Shown in pieces: positions 36,887 to 49,058 of a stretch of DNA of 64,000 bases. A program made the translations under genes and the position numbers. The notes beneath the pieces are model-generated. The model did no database searches, had not been told where the DNA came from, and worked only from the letters and a program-made list of their open reading frames with translations. Numbering within the stretch: position 1 is the first letter of the stretch; each line of letters starts with the position of its first letter. Source of the DNA: Polyporus tsugae (lineage: Eukaryota > Basidiomycota > Agaricomycetes > Polyporales > Polyporaceae); contig JAHRBS010000004.1 of NCBI GenBank assembly GCA_024305745.1, forward strand, positions 2,294,001 through 2,358,000, in the 5' to 3' direction.

Positions 36887-39800
36887 ATGTTCTTCTCGCA
36901 GGACCTGTTGGAGCGAAGGGATAGTGGTTACGGTCTGTTATGGTAAGTCTACTCTGATTACATCTCAGAGTAGGATATCAAAACCTGCTCGGCGAAGGCT
37001 CGCAGCTACCCTCGGAGCAAAGTCCTCTTTCAAGAAATTGCCCAAGCGCTCCGTTCTGACCGCCGACATCTCCCAACTATGTGGTCTCATTGCGGAGCCT
37101 CCGGAGCCTCTCGCGCTGAGATTGTCGAGCAACCTCATGATCGGCGTTGCTCGGTACGTCCTTCAAGTTCTCGTTTGTATCTCCTTATGAGACGTGACTT
37201 ATGCGCGTGGTCCAGTGTATACAAAGGTGTGCACAATGTGTTGCGCACAGGACCAAGCTGACGGCTGCTCATGGGTTCAGTCAAACAGGAGATCTTTCTG
37301 GCAGATGTTACGACGTGTTTCAACGCGTTGAAGAAGGCGGTACAGGACCTTTCTACGCTATCAGCCGCAGCCACCGAGCTTCAAATGGGCCAACCGAGCT
37401 TGCGGCACGTTACCCTCAACTCTACGTCTCACGTTTCTGCAGCTCATGCCTTGAACACAGCCCTGAAGCTTTGACTTTGGTCACAGACCCGGAAGCCGCC
37501 TTCGGCATTGCCTTCGACAGCGTGTTCGTTGTACGTCTTTCCATGCTCGTACGCTTCGATGCACGCTAACTGGGATGTAGGTTTGGGACGAACGCATACA
37601 AGAGGGTATGACTGATGCTCGTTTGTTCATGTCAAAGTTGTGACATATTGCGCAGACGAGGAGAGCGACCGAGGCTCTGACGACGAGTTCGACCCCAAGT
37701 CCAAGAAGCCGAAGTCGAAAGGGAAACAGAAGCAGAACGATGTGCCGTCGTCGATCGTTCCAGAGCACGCCCGAGCGCTCCATACCTTGGCGGAAGATCA
37801 CAAGCATCTATTGACAGCAGCGTTCGACGGATCGCTGAGCGGCAGCGGCCAGGGAGGTACCGGCTTTGCGGCCTCTTCCTCTGTGATCAACGGTGGATTC
37901 GGTTTCGACGACGACGTGTTCGCGCTGCCGGACGGTGGCGGCGTTGCGGACATTGGCGATGAACTTGCTCGTGAGCTAGGAGAAGGCTGGGGAGGGTCCG
38001 TCGCCCAACTTGGACGAGAGTGAGTACTGTGCAATTTTACCCCAAAGAGCAGAAGCCTGAACCATATGCCGCGACAAAGACAGCATGGCGAAGCGTTAGG
38101 TTCAGATGCAGCCCCCTTTGGGCTGGATCACCATCAGGGTTTAGTCGACGACTTTAGATTCGACGACCAGCAGGATTACGGTGCACAGCCTCCCCATGCC
38201 CAAGGTGCCTAGCTTGCGACGTCATTCTGGGAGACGCATTACTGAACGTGCGATAGGTAGCCCGTCGGGAGCAGGTTCGTTGATCGTGGATTTGGCCCCT
38301 TTCAGCCCGCGGGGTTCAGATGTCCATTCGAACCACACGAGCAATGTCGTGGCTGAGAAAGACCAAATGGAGAAGGGCTTGGTCCAGCGCAAAGCAAAAC
38401 GCGTTAGATTGCTTCTGGATTCTCGAATTGAGCTTACCGACGAAGAGTTAAAGGTTGGTTTCTTATCCTCCATTCGGAACCTGCGTAGTTAATTTCAACA
38501 GAGAGCTCGCGCCAACTACGTTCAAGAACAAGAGGCCCTCAAGCGTGAGGTGGCACAGAAGAAGTTTGATAAGGAAAACAGCAAACGTATCGAGGAGATG
38601 ATTTACGGAGCACCGCGAGGAGGTTTGTGCAACAGTCAGACTACATACACGTTACGACTCTAATTTGTCTCGACCAGTTGAGGCGCCCGTACTTGTCGAT
38701 TTTTGGCTGGAGAACTTTAAATTGCATGTGGGAGCTCATTCCGGGCAGCTTCATTTGGAAGTCGAAGGTATGCTTGGGCGCAAAGGCGCATCACATTCTC
38801 AGACTAACTCCAAGCCTAGGTGAACCGCCAAGGAAACGGCGGAGGGTATCAGATCCTAGCGCGGAACCCTTTTTTATGGAACTGGGCCGAGATGGATCCT
38901 CGTCTCGCATTGTGGATTTCGGGATGGATGTAGACTGGAGCATGGGAGCAGAAGATCTCAGTGAGTAAGCGAGCCGTTCGTTACATGCGCGTGGGCTTAG
39001 TTTTTTCCCAAACTCCTTTGGGGAAGATATGAACCTAGACTCTAGATTGCGTTCATCGGAGGTTGGTTCACGGTAGACCTAGAATAAGGCGCAGACTGCT
39101 GAGATAGCGTAGGAACCTGGCCAAGCTCGCCATGCATCGCGCCCACCGTCTGCCCTGGGGAGCCACCTGGATTTCGACCTGGGTCCCACTCAAGACGTCA
39201 TCTCGGGTTCTCAGCGAAGCTCGTTCTTCCCCTGGGATCATGCTGGACCGAGTTCCTCTGCCGGTGGTGCCCCGTTTTCCGCCTACGGAAGTGACGGTCT
39301 TAGCGGTTTGCGTCCGGGTAGCAAGCGAGGGAGCTCAGTAGGGAGCAGACGAGACAGCCTTCTTCTTCCTCCGGGCGGCAGCACTGTCCTCCATTCTCCG
39401 ATAGACTTGGGCCTGAGGAATTCTCAAACGGGCGGAGAGGATTTCCAGTTCAACGGTGAGACGTCAACACTCCTCGCCCCCCCACCGTGTATGGTTATTG
39501 ACTCCTCTATAGTTCCCGAGGAAGAGACACAGGAGGAGTCGCAACAGTCGAACGTCCTGACTCTGGAGAAGAACTCCTTCAACTTCCTGGAGCGAGTAGC
39601 AGTAGCCACGTTGTTTGGGTATGCATAAGTACTGACCTACTTCTATATCATAGGTACGCCAAAATGCAGCTGAGTGCGTTCCCTTCAGCGACCGCCGAAC
39701 TGAGCTTCGACGACGTGGTGCCGAAAGCCACCAGTATGCGCCGCGTTGCAGCTGCCGCATTCTATCATTGCCTTGGTACGTTACTGCATAGCGTGACGCT

Positions 39801-39905
39801 TGCGTGCTATGGATTGACTGGTGAACGAAAGTGCTGTCTACGAAGGACCTCGTGAGCGTCAGTCAGAAGGAGCCTTACGCAGTTTTGAAAATTCGAGTGA
39901 AGTGA
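36887..39905 (+). CDS. REC8: Meiotic cohesin kleisin REC8
   Basis: Rec8 closes the cohesin ring on meiotic chromosomes. Seventeen exons: 36887-36942, 36998-37153, 37216-37226, 37281-37404, 37461-37530, 37581-37605, 37656-38019, 38080-38204, 38257-38453, 38502-38622, 38678-38767, 38820-38960, 39039-39061, 39113-39455, 39513-39591, 39654-39775, 39832-39905; total 2121 nt, 706 residues. The N-terminal Rad21/Rec8 domain is unmistakable: MFFSQDLLERRDSGYGLLWL, LAATLGAKSSFKKLPKR, PEPLALRLSSNLMIGVARVY. The centre has KRVRLLLDSRIELTDEELK; the C-terminal winged-helix has NSFNFLEYAKMQL, LSFDDVVPKAT and RRVAAAAFYHCL. WLAATLG and PLALRLSSNLMIGV favour Rec8 over mitotic Rad21. Two introns (after 37404 and 39591) appear to use GC donors, and two exons are very short (11 and 23 nt). 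Expression is probably meiotic. Confidence 0.9.
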
Positions 39906-40285
39906 ATGGATTATGGGACGACGGCCGAGTCGGACGATCGGATTAATGATCGCTTTTTCCCCACCGCCAGCTTGCTCTACTGCATCCTGCTGTATCGCTG
40001 TCTGTACTAGCATGTCTGCGAAACGTATAAGCTGTGGATTGTGTCCGAGTGCGAGTGAGTCACTGTCAAATATGTACAGTGAGCTTACATAAGCGGCCAT
40101 GGCAGTGGAGGAGGAGGAATGCAGGACTCGGAGTCGGATGCGAGGTCTGCCGATGGCTCTTGTGTCGGACCACGCTTGCTCTTTCCCGCCAACAATATAT
40201 GAGTCTCCGTTTGGTTTCGTTCCTTTCCACTTCCCTTCGTCCTAGACTCGCCCGCCCTTGCCCCTCATACATCCTACGCTGCACA
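39906..40285. other. Spacer between REC8 and IDI1
   Basis: 380 bp upstream of the isomerase gene; no gene seen. Confidence 0.5.
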
Positions 40286-41316
<1,031 letters not shown>

Positions 41317-41621
41317 GGGAGGGTTGGTAGCTTGAATACCTGGGGGTCGGTGCTTGGGCCTGTCTATATATGTGTAGAAGAGAGGAGAATAGATACAGTA
41401 TCAAGATTCTAGCGATTTTTACAATAGACTGTCGATCGGGTCATACATAGTTCGAATTCCTAGTTCGAATTCGTATAGGTAAAACCTAGAAAATCGGACA
41501 GCGATACAAGTGCCGTGCCGTTGAAGGCACAACCAGGCGGCGTGCTAGTACTACGTATACAGACGTTGGAAGACATAGAAGAAGGTCTAGAGATTCCCGA
41601 GCTCAAGGAGATGCTAGATTG
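41317..41621. other. Convergent 3' spacer
   Basis: 305 bp between two convergent stop codons. Contains a 12-bp direct repeat TAGTTCGAATTC twice in a row at about 41447-41471; no gene seen. Confidence 0.5.
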
Positions 41622-42506
41622 TTAGGCATGGGTAGACTGGGAAATGTGGAACGCTTTCTGCAGAGCCCCACTCAGTTGTTGTAGATACGTCCGGGCACCG
41701 TCGAAAAGTCCCACCGTCTTGACCTCGGACAGATGTTCGACGACGCGACTGTCGAACGCACCGTGAAGGACGTGATTTAGATGGATCAACCCTCCAACGA
41801 ACAGCAAAGCGAGGAGGATCGCGGGACTCCGAACGATCAATCCATAGAGGTCAACGACCGCACTCAGGATGTGGGCTGCCATGAAGAGGATCGACCAGAA
41901 CACCAGCGCGCGGGGCAAGCAATATGCCTGTGCGATGGGCTCGTAACCATATCTGTGCATTTGGACGCGCGCGAGGTGATCGGCCTATATGAAGCGGTTT
42001 TCAGAGATGATCGGCTGGTGAAGGTGGGAAAGGCGTACCACTTTGGTGGCGCTGAGCTTCTCAGCTCCGGAGTACCATTGCAAGAGCATGGCTCCCGAGG
42101 AGAGCCCGCCGAGAGCGAACACAACCGAAATGGTTCCCATGCACTGTGAAACGGCATTGGTCCGTTGCGCCGTCGACACCGAACCGATCCTGAAGGGATA
42201 CGGTGACCATGTAAGATAGGAGAGGAAACAGGAACGGTAGGGAACTAGTGGCTCACAGAGCTAGACCAACAGCCTGACATAGAAGTAGAAGAGAGAATCC
42301 ATCAGCTGGAGGCCTGCACTGCAACTGCCGAATGGCGGTACAGTTGCACATACCAAACAAGATGACTCCCGCCACCCTTGCAGCAACTCGGTCGCAAATT
42401 CGCGCCAATACATAGCGTAGGTTAGCTCATCCACAGAGAGCTCGTCAAGCTCAGCCGAGCGGGCCTTCGGCATTCCAAAGAGCAAAGCAGAACCCAACTT
42501 CACCAT
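41622..42506 (-). CDS. Small multi-pass membrane protein of an unnamed Agaricomycete family
   Basis: Best model: 42506-42354, 42273-42257 (17 nt), 42189-42039, 41984-41622, 227 residues in frame. An amphipathic N-terminus with DELTYAMYWREFATELLQGW leads into AVGLALIGSVSTAQRTNAVS, then helix GTISVVFALGGLSSGAMLL, a polar loop, EPIAQAYCLPRALVFW and helices SILFMAAHILSAVVDLYGLI and AILLALLFVGGLIHL. The arrangement (W-rich start, helix, Gln/Thr-rich turn, LPxALxxW, terminal helices) is one I recognise from predicted Agaricomycete membrane proteins of unknown role. The second exon is uncertain: it could be longer, reading FSLLLLCQ before AVGLAL, but that needs a 29-nt intron. Confidence 0.6.
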
Positions 42507-42629
42507 GCACGTGCGTTCAGTCCGGGCCTTGTCAAAACGCCTTTGCGTCCTGGAAATCTTTGCGTGGTCTTCGCCGTAGAAAGTGCTGAACTTGTGCCTA
42601 GCTATGAAGTGTGTGCCGCATTTCAGGGG

Positions 42630-44019
42630 CTAACTTGGTCTGTGACAATGTTGGACGTGCTCACAGATGGTACCCCAAAGGCGGGCTGGTGCGAAATCAA
42701 TCATGGGAAAGGCTACGCGTGAACTGCGAACATACCAACGGTCCAAGTCATATATGCGTTGCATTCAGCTGGAGAGAAGAAAAGGGAGGGATGTTCCTCA
42801 AACTGCCCCTTGCCTTGTCTATGTGAGGCTACGCACTCTCAACATCGATGATTTCCAAGTACTGCTTGCATTGCTCGGCACTATAAGGGAAGGTCGAATC
42901 GTCCGAGGTCAATTGATCTGAACCAGGTTTACGAGTAAGTCGGCGAATAGATCAAAAACAAACAAGGAACCGGACCCGCTCTGCCCTGACGAAATATATC
43001 CACGAGCTCTTTCTTCAATTTGCGGGGTACCGCCCTGTGTGGAAAGTATTCATTGTGGATCCAATATTGTTCTTGCAGGACGAAGCCTACGCAACCGAGG
43101 TGAAGTTAGTCGAAATGCTGGCGTTGCATCGTAGGTACACCATAATCACTTCCCTCGGGATAGCGGGGGAGCTGTCTCCAGGAGCATACGAGTATCATCC
43201 CTGCCCTCAAACGACAATAAATCGGATTCGACGGTAGGAAGAGCATCGTCATGCGTCTCGAGACAACTCCCTTCACGATACCCTCCGAACGTGATTGCAC
43301 CCTCGAGGATGGGACGTACGCATATGGGCAATGCCGCACACCTGGGCAATTTCCAGATCATGTCGTTCCGGATCAATTTCTTCCAGCCAAAACACGGTTT
43401 GAGTCGCGTGGTCGACGAAGTAGTACTTGCACCCGTCGGCGTCCTCGGCCGCCACAGTAACAAAGATCTCGTAGTCATCCGGGAGTACCAATTCATCGTT
43501 TTCGATCAGGATATTCATCTTTTGTGCGCATCTCGCGATTCTGCTGGATATATCTGGGTGACAGATAGGATCGTCGGTGACGAGGTGTATTGATTCGTTG
43601 ACATAATAAGGCGTTCCCTCGGGGTTGAAGGCCTGGACCCAGCCTACAGCGAGGTATGGAGGTCTGCAGAGACAATCAGCCAACAAAACGATTGTATACG
43701 GTGTCACAACGTACTCCGGAGACAACAGCGTTGAGTGTAGACCTCGTGGGATCCTGATTGACTCTGGCACAACGCTGTGGCGAGGCATCGCGGTGTAATT
43801 GCCGCAGTAGTTAGCGGGAAAGTTTCAAAAGTTGCTGCCCACGACGTACAGCGCAGTCCTTGCGTAGCGACCGTTTTGACTGGGTGCCATCGGGACAAGC
43901 GGCGCATTTGAAGAATAATTGGGGGGAGGTTCTTGGCATGGAACGAGATCCGGTCGGGATGAGCCGAAATTTGCAGATTCTGGACGCAAGTCGTCAGGTT
44001 GTTGCGGGGAGCTAGACAT
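42630..44019 (-). CDS. WW-like-domain protein of an unnamed Agaricomycete family
   Basis: Eight exons fit in phase: 44019-43850, 43774-43715, 43663-43342, 43171-43141, 43086-42976, 42917-42837, 42768-42736, 42685-42630; 864 nt, 287 residues. The N-terminal quarter is polar and Pro-rich. Then VPESIRIPRGLHSTLL, a WW-like unit YLAVGWVQAFNPEGTPYYVN whose second Trp is not conserved, and CKYYFVDHATQTVFWLEEID. The C-terminal half holds LQEQYWIHNEYFPHR, LTSDDSTFPYSAEQC and YMTWTVARLWGTI. I know this order (WW-like unit, YYFVDH..FWL, QYWxHxEyFP, STFPYS, TWxxARLW) from many unnamed Agaricomycete proteins, but no function. The product ends soon after ARLW, shorter than I would expect, so a C-terminal truncation is possible. 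Confidence 0.7.
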
Positions 44020-45509
44020 GGAGCGGAGGGCGATTGAAAAGGTGGGGGATACACAGGTGAGCACGGAACATAGAACCATGCCCGACTTTATGCATGGGAC
44101 TAACCTCACGTAAGCCTAGTAATATCCCAAACGTGAGGCGATATCCGTGACAGGGTACAACCGATATCCCGGCATGGGCGGCGGTCCGAAAATGCGAAGC
44201 TCTCCGAAGTGTCAATTCCAGCTTGAACATGCATCCGCCCGGTGGCAATGGCGATACTCGGGCGTGCCTGCGGAGGTCAGGAGCCTTGCGTGCCGGTCCA
44301 TACTCGAAGAGGCCATGCGCGATGAAGGGAGGTTCGAACTCCTATGTAGAAGGTAGATCTCTCGTCGGGGCATATACCGTGCCTAGGCTGTGTGTGACCA
44401 CATCGGGCGGCGTGCGTAGTGCCACGGAACTTCAACCACAGATTAGGCGGCTCACCGTACACGAGACGGTCCACCGGATATATACGCCATGCCAGCAGTT
44501 TGGGCCAGGAGATGTGATTGTTGGTCACGAGAGGGCTGTTACTGTCATTTCAGCCACCTATGACTCACGCCGAATTTCGTTAGACGCATATAGTGGGTGT
44601 ACGTACCTGGACGTTCCACAAAGACGTGTTCCATGTACAGCAGGAAGCCTGGAAAGAAGGCTGTGTGGACAGCCAGCGGCTTCATTCTATAGAGTGCCGA
44701 TCTGCTAGCGTCCTAGGCCTGGTAGTAATAAATACTAGTGATCATAAGTAGTATGAGTGGAAGCAGAATAACCTCCAGTGGACTGTGTACATACTCTGAA
44801 CTGTGTGCCACTGTCATAGCATACACACCGCCATGTGTGGGCCACGGTTGTGGCGAGTTGCAGGTGGCCGCAAGATGTTGATCAGCCGCTTGGGCCAAAA
44901 AACGCCCGTGCCGATATGGCCGTCATTGGCCGACCCGGAGGATCGATGGATATCGATAGCCTGAGGACCTACCTGTGGGCCGAGTTCAGGCCGAGTTTAT
45001 GCAGCAATATGTCTCCGCTCACCATCTCCGTCTCAAGTGACCAGCTGTTCTCTGCCATGTACACTCTTCTAATGCACGCACGCATTCTGCGTCGGTACAG
45101 CCCCGATAACTCCTCGAACTTGACTGGAACTCTTCCATTTGCCAGCCACTGATATGGCCGCCACTGGCGCCAGCCCTCTAGCTTCTCGGATACTTGGGTA
45201 CCGGCGTGTCCACAGCCCTGGGTGGTTTCTAGGCTTTCCCTTCCAACTACGAGTGCGCTCAACAAATTCGACCTTCCCTGAACCCCTGCCGCAGTGCTCT
45301 TCCTATGCACCTTATCGCGCTTACCGAAAACCTTCCTCCACGAGGATGGGATTGAATCGGATGAATCCTAGGGACCTGCCGCACAGCTTCACGCCGTAGT
45401 TGGGAGCAAACGTGAACGATGAATATATAAAGAAGGGCAGATGTGAGGAAGCTTCGTGCCTTTCTACATTGAGCCAGCTCACACCTTACTTGGTTCGCAA
45501 CGTCTCGCC
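44020..45509. other. Intergenic region, no confident gene
   Basis: About 1.5 kb. A 161-codon plus-strand open frame (44223-44708) has no recognisable motif, and two overlapping frames oppose it. I see no splice-joined conserved protein. Confidence 0.5.
45424..45431 (+). promoter_or_regulatory. TATA box of array gene A
   Basis: TATATAAA about 80 bp before the start codon of the first small acidic gene. Array genes B and E have TATA boxes in comparable places. Confidence 0.55.
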
Positions 45510-46187
45510 ATGTCCCTTCCCAAGCGCACTCAGCAGAACTTGGTTGCCAACGACGCATGTCCATCTCCGTCCGTTGGCGAGGTCACCCAGGTCATCCCAC
45601 GCCTCGAGGTGTTTACAGAGGTCCTACCGCAAGGACATCTGCTCACGTCGTGGCAAGGAGAAGCATCTCCGATCCCTGCTTCGCCGACTTGCAACACTCC
45701 CCGCGAGCTTGAGAAGTGAGTCATATGAGACCGGTATGAGACTTCTCAGTCTTTTACTCATGCTTGCCCGTCTCAGGCAACCCGGAGACCTAGGCGCGCT
45801 CGGTGCAGACGTGGGACTCCTCGCCATTGCGGATGGCGACGAAAGTATCAATGTCCCCTACACGGACATCAAACAAGGTCAAGACGACGAATACCCCGAG
45901 ACGTTGTATGTCATTTTACTCAACTCCCGAAATGGTTTGGTTTAACTCCAGTCTTTACAGTGCCCGCATGGAGATCATCAAGTGCGTCGTTCGTGGCCAT
46001 CTTCAGATCGCATCCACAGCTGACCCCTTCTCACAGTGGCTTCTACGAGTCTGAATCCGACGAAGAGGATGACGACGAGTGGTACCAACCCAAGGGCGGT
46101 TTGACTCCCCCAACCAACCCCAAACCGGCGGGTGGCCGGCCCCCAACTATCGCGGCCGTGGGCAAGCCTGCAGGTCCCGGGAAGTAG
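45510..46187 (+). CDS. Small acidic P-[KR]-G-x4-P-T protein, array copy A
   Basis: First of five tandem paralogues. Exons 45510-45715, 45777-45905, 45961-45981 (21 nt), 46037-46187; 507 nt, 168 residues, no signal peptide or membrane helix. Exons 2 and 3 both begin and end in phase 2. The C-terminal exon encodes ESESDEEDDDEWYQPKG, then four residues and PT, followed by a Pro/Gly-rich tail ending GKPAGPGK. In front, exon 2 encodes an acidic stretch (DDEYPET). No known domain is recognised. The protein should be largely disordered and strongly acidic in the middle. Confidence 0.72.
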
Positions 46188-47949
46188 GCCCCCGAGAGGT
46201 TTATGTATTGACTTGCTCTTCGGCCCTGTACGTTGGTGTTGTATGGTGGTGGCTTGGCAGCCTTCCGTAGCGTACATTGATGGACTACTACTACGTTTCC
46301 TTGGCTTGTGATTGTTCAACTCGGACATGTGTGGCATATTTCTCTACTAATGAACAATCCGTCTTTTTCCAAATCCTTGTGCCCCGTCTGGGCGTTCAGT
46401 GACTTTGACTTTAGATACGGGGTGCAGGACGCACCCTCTCGCTGGTTTCCATTGAGAAGCAATCATGGGGTTGCGGGATTCATGTGGGAGGAGGGGCTCG
46501 GTGTAACTGACTACGCTGTACGTTGGAACACAAGTTGTATCCCTATAGACCCCCCAATGGAGCCGAGATGAGAGACCCATTTGCGTCCTTGGACGGGTAG
46601 TAATTTCATGTGGCTGCCGCGTAAAAAAAAATTGAAGTGCAAATTAGGGTCTAATTCCTGAGCTCACTGCCGGGGATCGACTCGGAGCGCGGCGTTGATA
46701 GAGTGGTGAACGTGGTGGTTGAGAAGGTTCATACCTCTGCAGCACTGGCAACTTGAATATCCTAGGACGCTGGGCATAGCCATTCCCCCGCTTGGCGTCG
46801 TACACCGTAATGACTCGTTGGATCGTTGTCCCGGGCCCGCTTCAAGGCGAAGCGAAGTCATGTCAGTCTTCCGGGACTTAACCTCATGACCTTGGACCGT
46901 CGTGTCTATAGGCGCCACATGTACACTTGGTGGAATCTGAGCGCTGAGCAGCTGGCACTGGCAGCCTCATGATGATCGGGAACCACTGCTGAAGGCGAGC
47001 AGTGTTCGGTGCTCGACTAGGAGCGAGGCTGAGGAGATACTCTCGAGGTAGACGGTTATGGTGTGACCGTCTGATTCGTGCGTGCAAACTTGCATTTCCG
47101 AGCAAGGGTTTTTTCATCAGCAGTGGCTGGCGAAGTATGTGCTGATGTAAGCGTCCGTTTGGAGCATGTTTAATTACCAGACGCCTTCCGACGGCCACGT
47201 TCACTGTCACGGCAGTCAACGTCAACGATCGATGGCCGTGGACTCATCTTCAATGGACTCGTCCGCGACGACATCCAACCCAGCGATGATCACCCGTGAA
47301 TTCTGGCATCCTACAGTTGAGATGTCTGCTCCCACAGGCACTGAATGCTAGAAGGCCAATCCCTTAAAACCAAGTGACAGCCACCGTACTACTTCCATGC
47401 GTTTACCTCACCTTCACATCGCCTCCTGCCTTGTGATACGGTATGTGGTACAACCTATTGCTTCATGTAATCGTTCCACTTACCTGTGCGATAGAATTCT
47501 GTACCTCACGGAGCGAAGGCGTCAATTGCGGGCGAGCTTCGAAGTTCCGGCCTTCGCGCCGTCGCATGATGAGTCGCATTCATCTATCACCTCATGGTCG
47601 ACCGTCCGTGCCCCAAAGCGTCAGTCTAAAGTCAACTGCGGCACTTCATAGCGTTTTCGAGGCTGTATCGTCTTCGCGTTCCACACCAGATTTATCCCCT
47701 CGACTACTTCATTACAGTGGCACTCCGAAGTAAACGCTTCACGCAAAATCTTTCCGAAGGGCTTCCTCACCTGTGCTATACGGATTCTGAAGCCGCATCC
47801 TGCGCAAAAAGGAAGAACAATGGCAAGACTAAGAGCGCGTTGTCCCTCCGTCACACCGCCCGTTCCATCCTACCATATTTGTGTATGGCGGGACGACTAT
47901 ATGATTCTGTATAAAACCTGCGCAGAAGAGTTCACTATTCAACGGAGCC
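46188..47949. other. Spacer in the acidic-protein array
   Basis: About 1.76 kb, much longer than the other spacers of the array (about 0.55-0.65 kb). I looked for the acidic-run plus P-[KR]-G-x4-P-T signature here and did not see it; open frames are short. A lost or very degraded copy is possible but not supported. Confidence 0.4.
47910..47916 (+). promoter_or_regulatory. TATA box of array gene B
   Basis: TATAAAA about 34 bp upstream of the start codon of array gene B, implying a very short leader. Confidence 0.6.
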
Positions 47950-48511
47950 ATGTCCCACTCCTCCACTCCCACTCCCGAGCTGTGCTTCGACTCAAAGCCC
48001 TTCACCTTCGTTGCTAACGAGGTCGGCAAGGAACAGGACGGTGCTTTGGAAAGTACCGTCGAACAAGACACGTCCGTCGACAGCTCAGTGTACGCGGTGT
48101 GCTTTTCTTCGTTTGTTGGTGCTGGCTAACGCGCCTTCATTTGCCTGACAGGATGGGTGGATCCCTCACCGTTATGGTCGCTGACCAAGGTGATTCCAGG
48201 CCGACATCTAACGGCTCCTCGCCTACGATCAACCCTGCCTCCGATGCCGACATGTCGTAAGTTGCATTGGTTGAAGGTGGTTCGGAATCAAGCTGAACCT
48301 GTCCTTTTCTTCAGGGTGGCCGAAATTTCCACGTGAGTACACATCTCTCTCCACGTAGGCTTGCCGTAAGACTCATGTTGCGTTTAGGCTTCAGCAGGAG
48401 GAGGAGGAGGAGGAGGAGTTTTGGATCCCTAAAGGACCTCCTAGCGGGCCCACTGCCTATCCAAACAAGCCTACCAAGCCTGCTAGGCCGCCAAGCGCGA
48501 CGAATAAATAA
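47950..48511 (+). CDS. Small acidic P-[KR]-G-x4-P-T protein, array copy B
   Basis: Exons 47950-48089, 48152-48256, 48315-48332 (18 nt), 48388-48511 give 387 nt, 128 residues. The start reads MSHSSTPTPELCFDSKPF. Exons 2 and 3 are phase 2 on both sides. The last exon opens with a seven-Glu run, encoded by a GAG repeat, then FWIPKGPPSGPT and a Pro/Lys-rich end. This is the cleanest member: all sites are GT-AG, and the frame is intact. Function unknown. Confidence 0.75.
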
Positions 48512-49058
48512 CTGAGGGCTCCGACATCATCCCTTTCCAAGACTCCCCTTTTCATCCCTTACGCTCAACTACGCTCCAGTAGACGCATTCTGATATTTTG
48601 GACAGTTGTAGAATTCGCTTGCTGCATTTTCGAACTGGCATGCTTGGCTTGGCTGGGCAGTATGTTATGTCTGTAGTCTGATTCGACGTCCAAAATCATC
48701 AATCCGGACCTTTCGCCTGCTACTATATTACATATCCTCCCCCATCGCCTTACTGGACAAGGCTTGAGATGATGAAATTGGCCATCTTTCGAGATGTCTC
48801 CCACACTCGACCGCATGCGCGTCACCTGTCAACCTGACGCCGATTTGTGGCCACCACGTAGTCCGACATTGTTTAATGCGATACGGTTTCAAGTTACCTC
48901 AGCTGGGGAGTCTACTGTACTAGTATATCTACCAGGCCCCGCGCACTACCGGCGCGCAGTCCAACTCTTGGTTTCGCTCTGTTCTCCCAGCAATTCTTAG
49001 CACCTCTGTTTGCATCCAAGGAACGACCATCCATCCATCTCGAATCGTCCCAGTATTC

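Noticed and set aside
39592..39653. 35-nt GT-AG intron (from GTATGC at 39619) in REC8
   Set aside because: Too short for this genome and adds nine residues inside the conserved NFLEYAKMQ; the GC-AG solution fits better.
41447..41471. TTCGAATTC motifs resembling a tRNA T-loop
   Set aside because: No matching acceptor, D or anticodon arms; it is a short direct repeat of TAGTTCGAATTC.
44320..44345. GGGAGGTTCGAACTCC as a possible tRNA T-arm
   Set aside because: No cloverleaf can be drawn around it and there is no plausible anticodon arm upstream.
44223..44708. 161-codon plus-strand open frame
   Set aside because: No recognisable domain, no splice-supported extension and no similarity to the neighbouring families.
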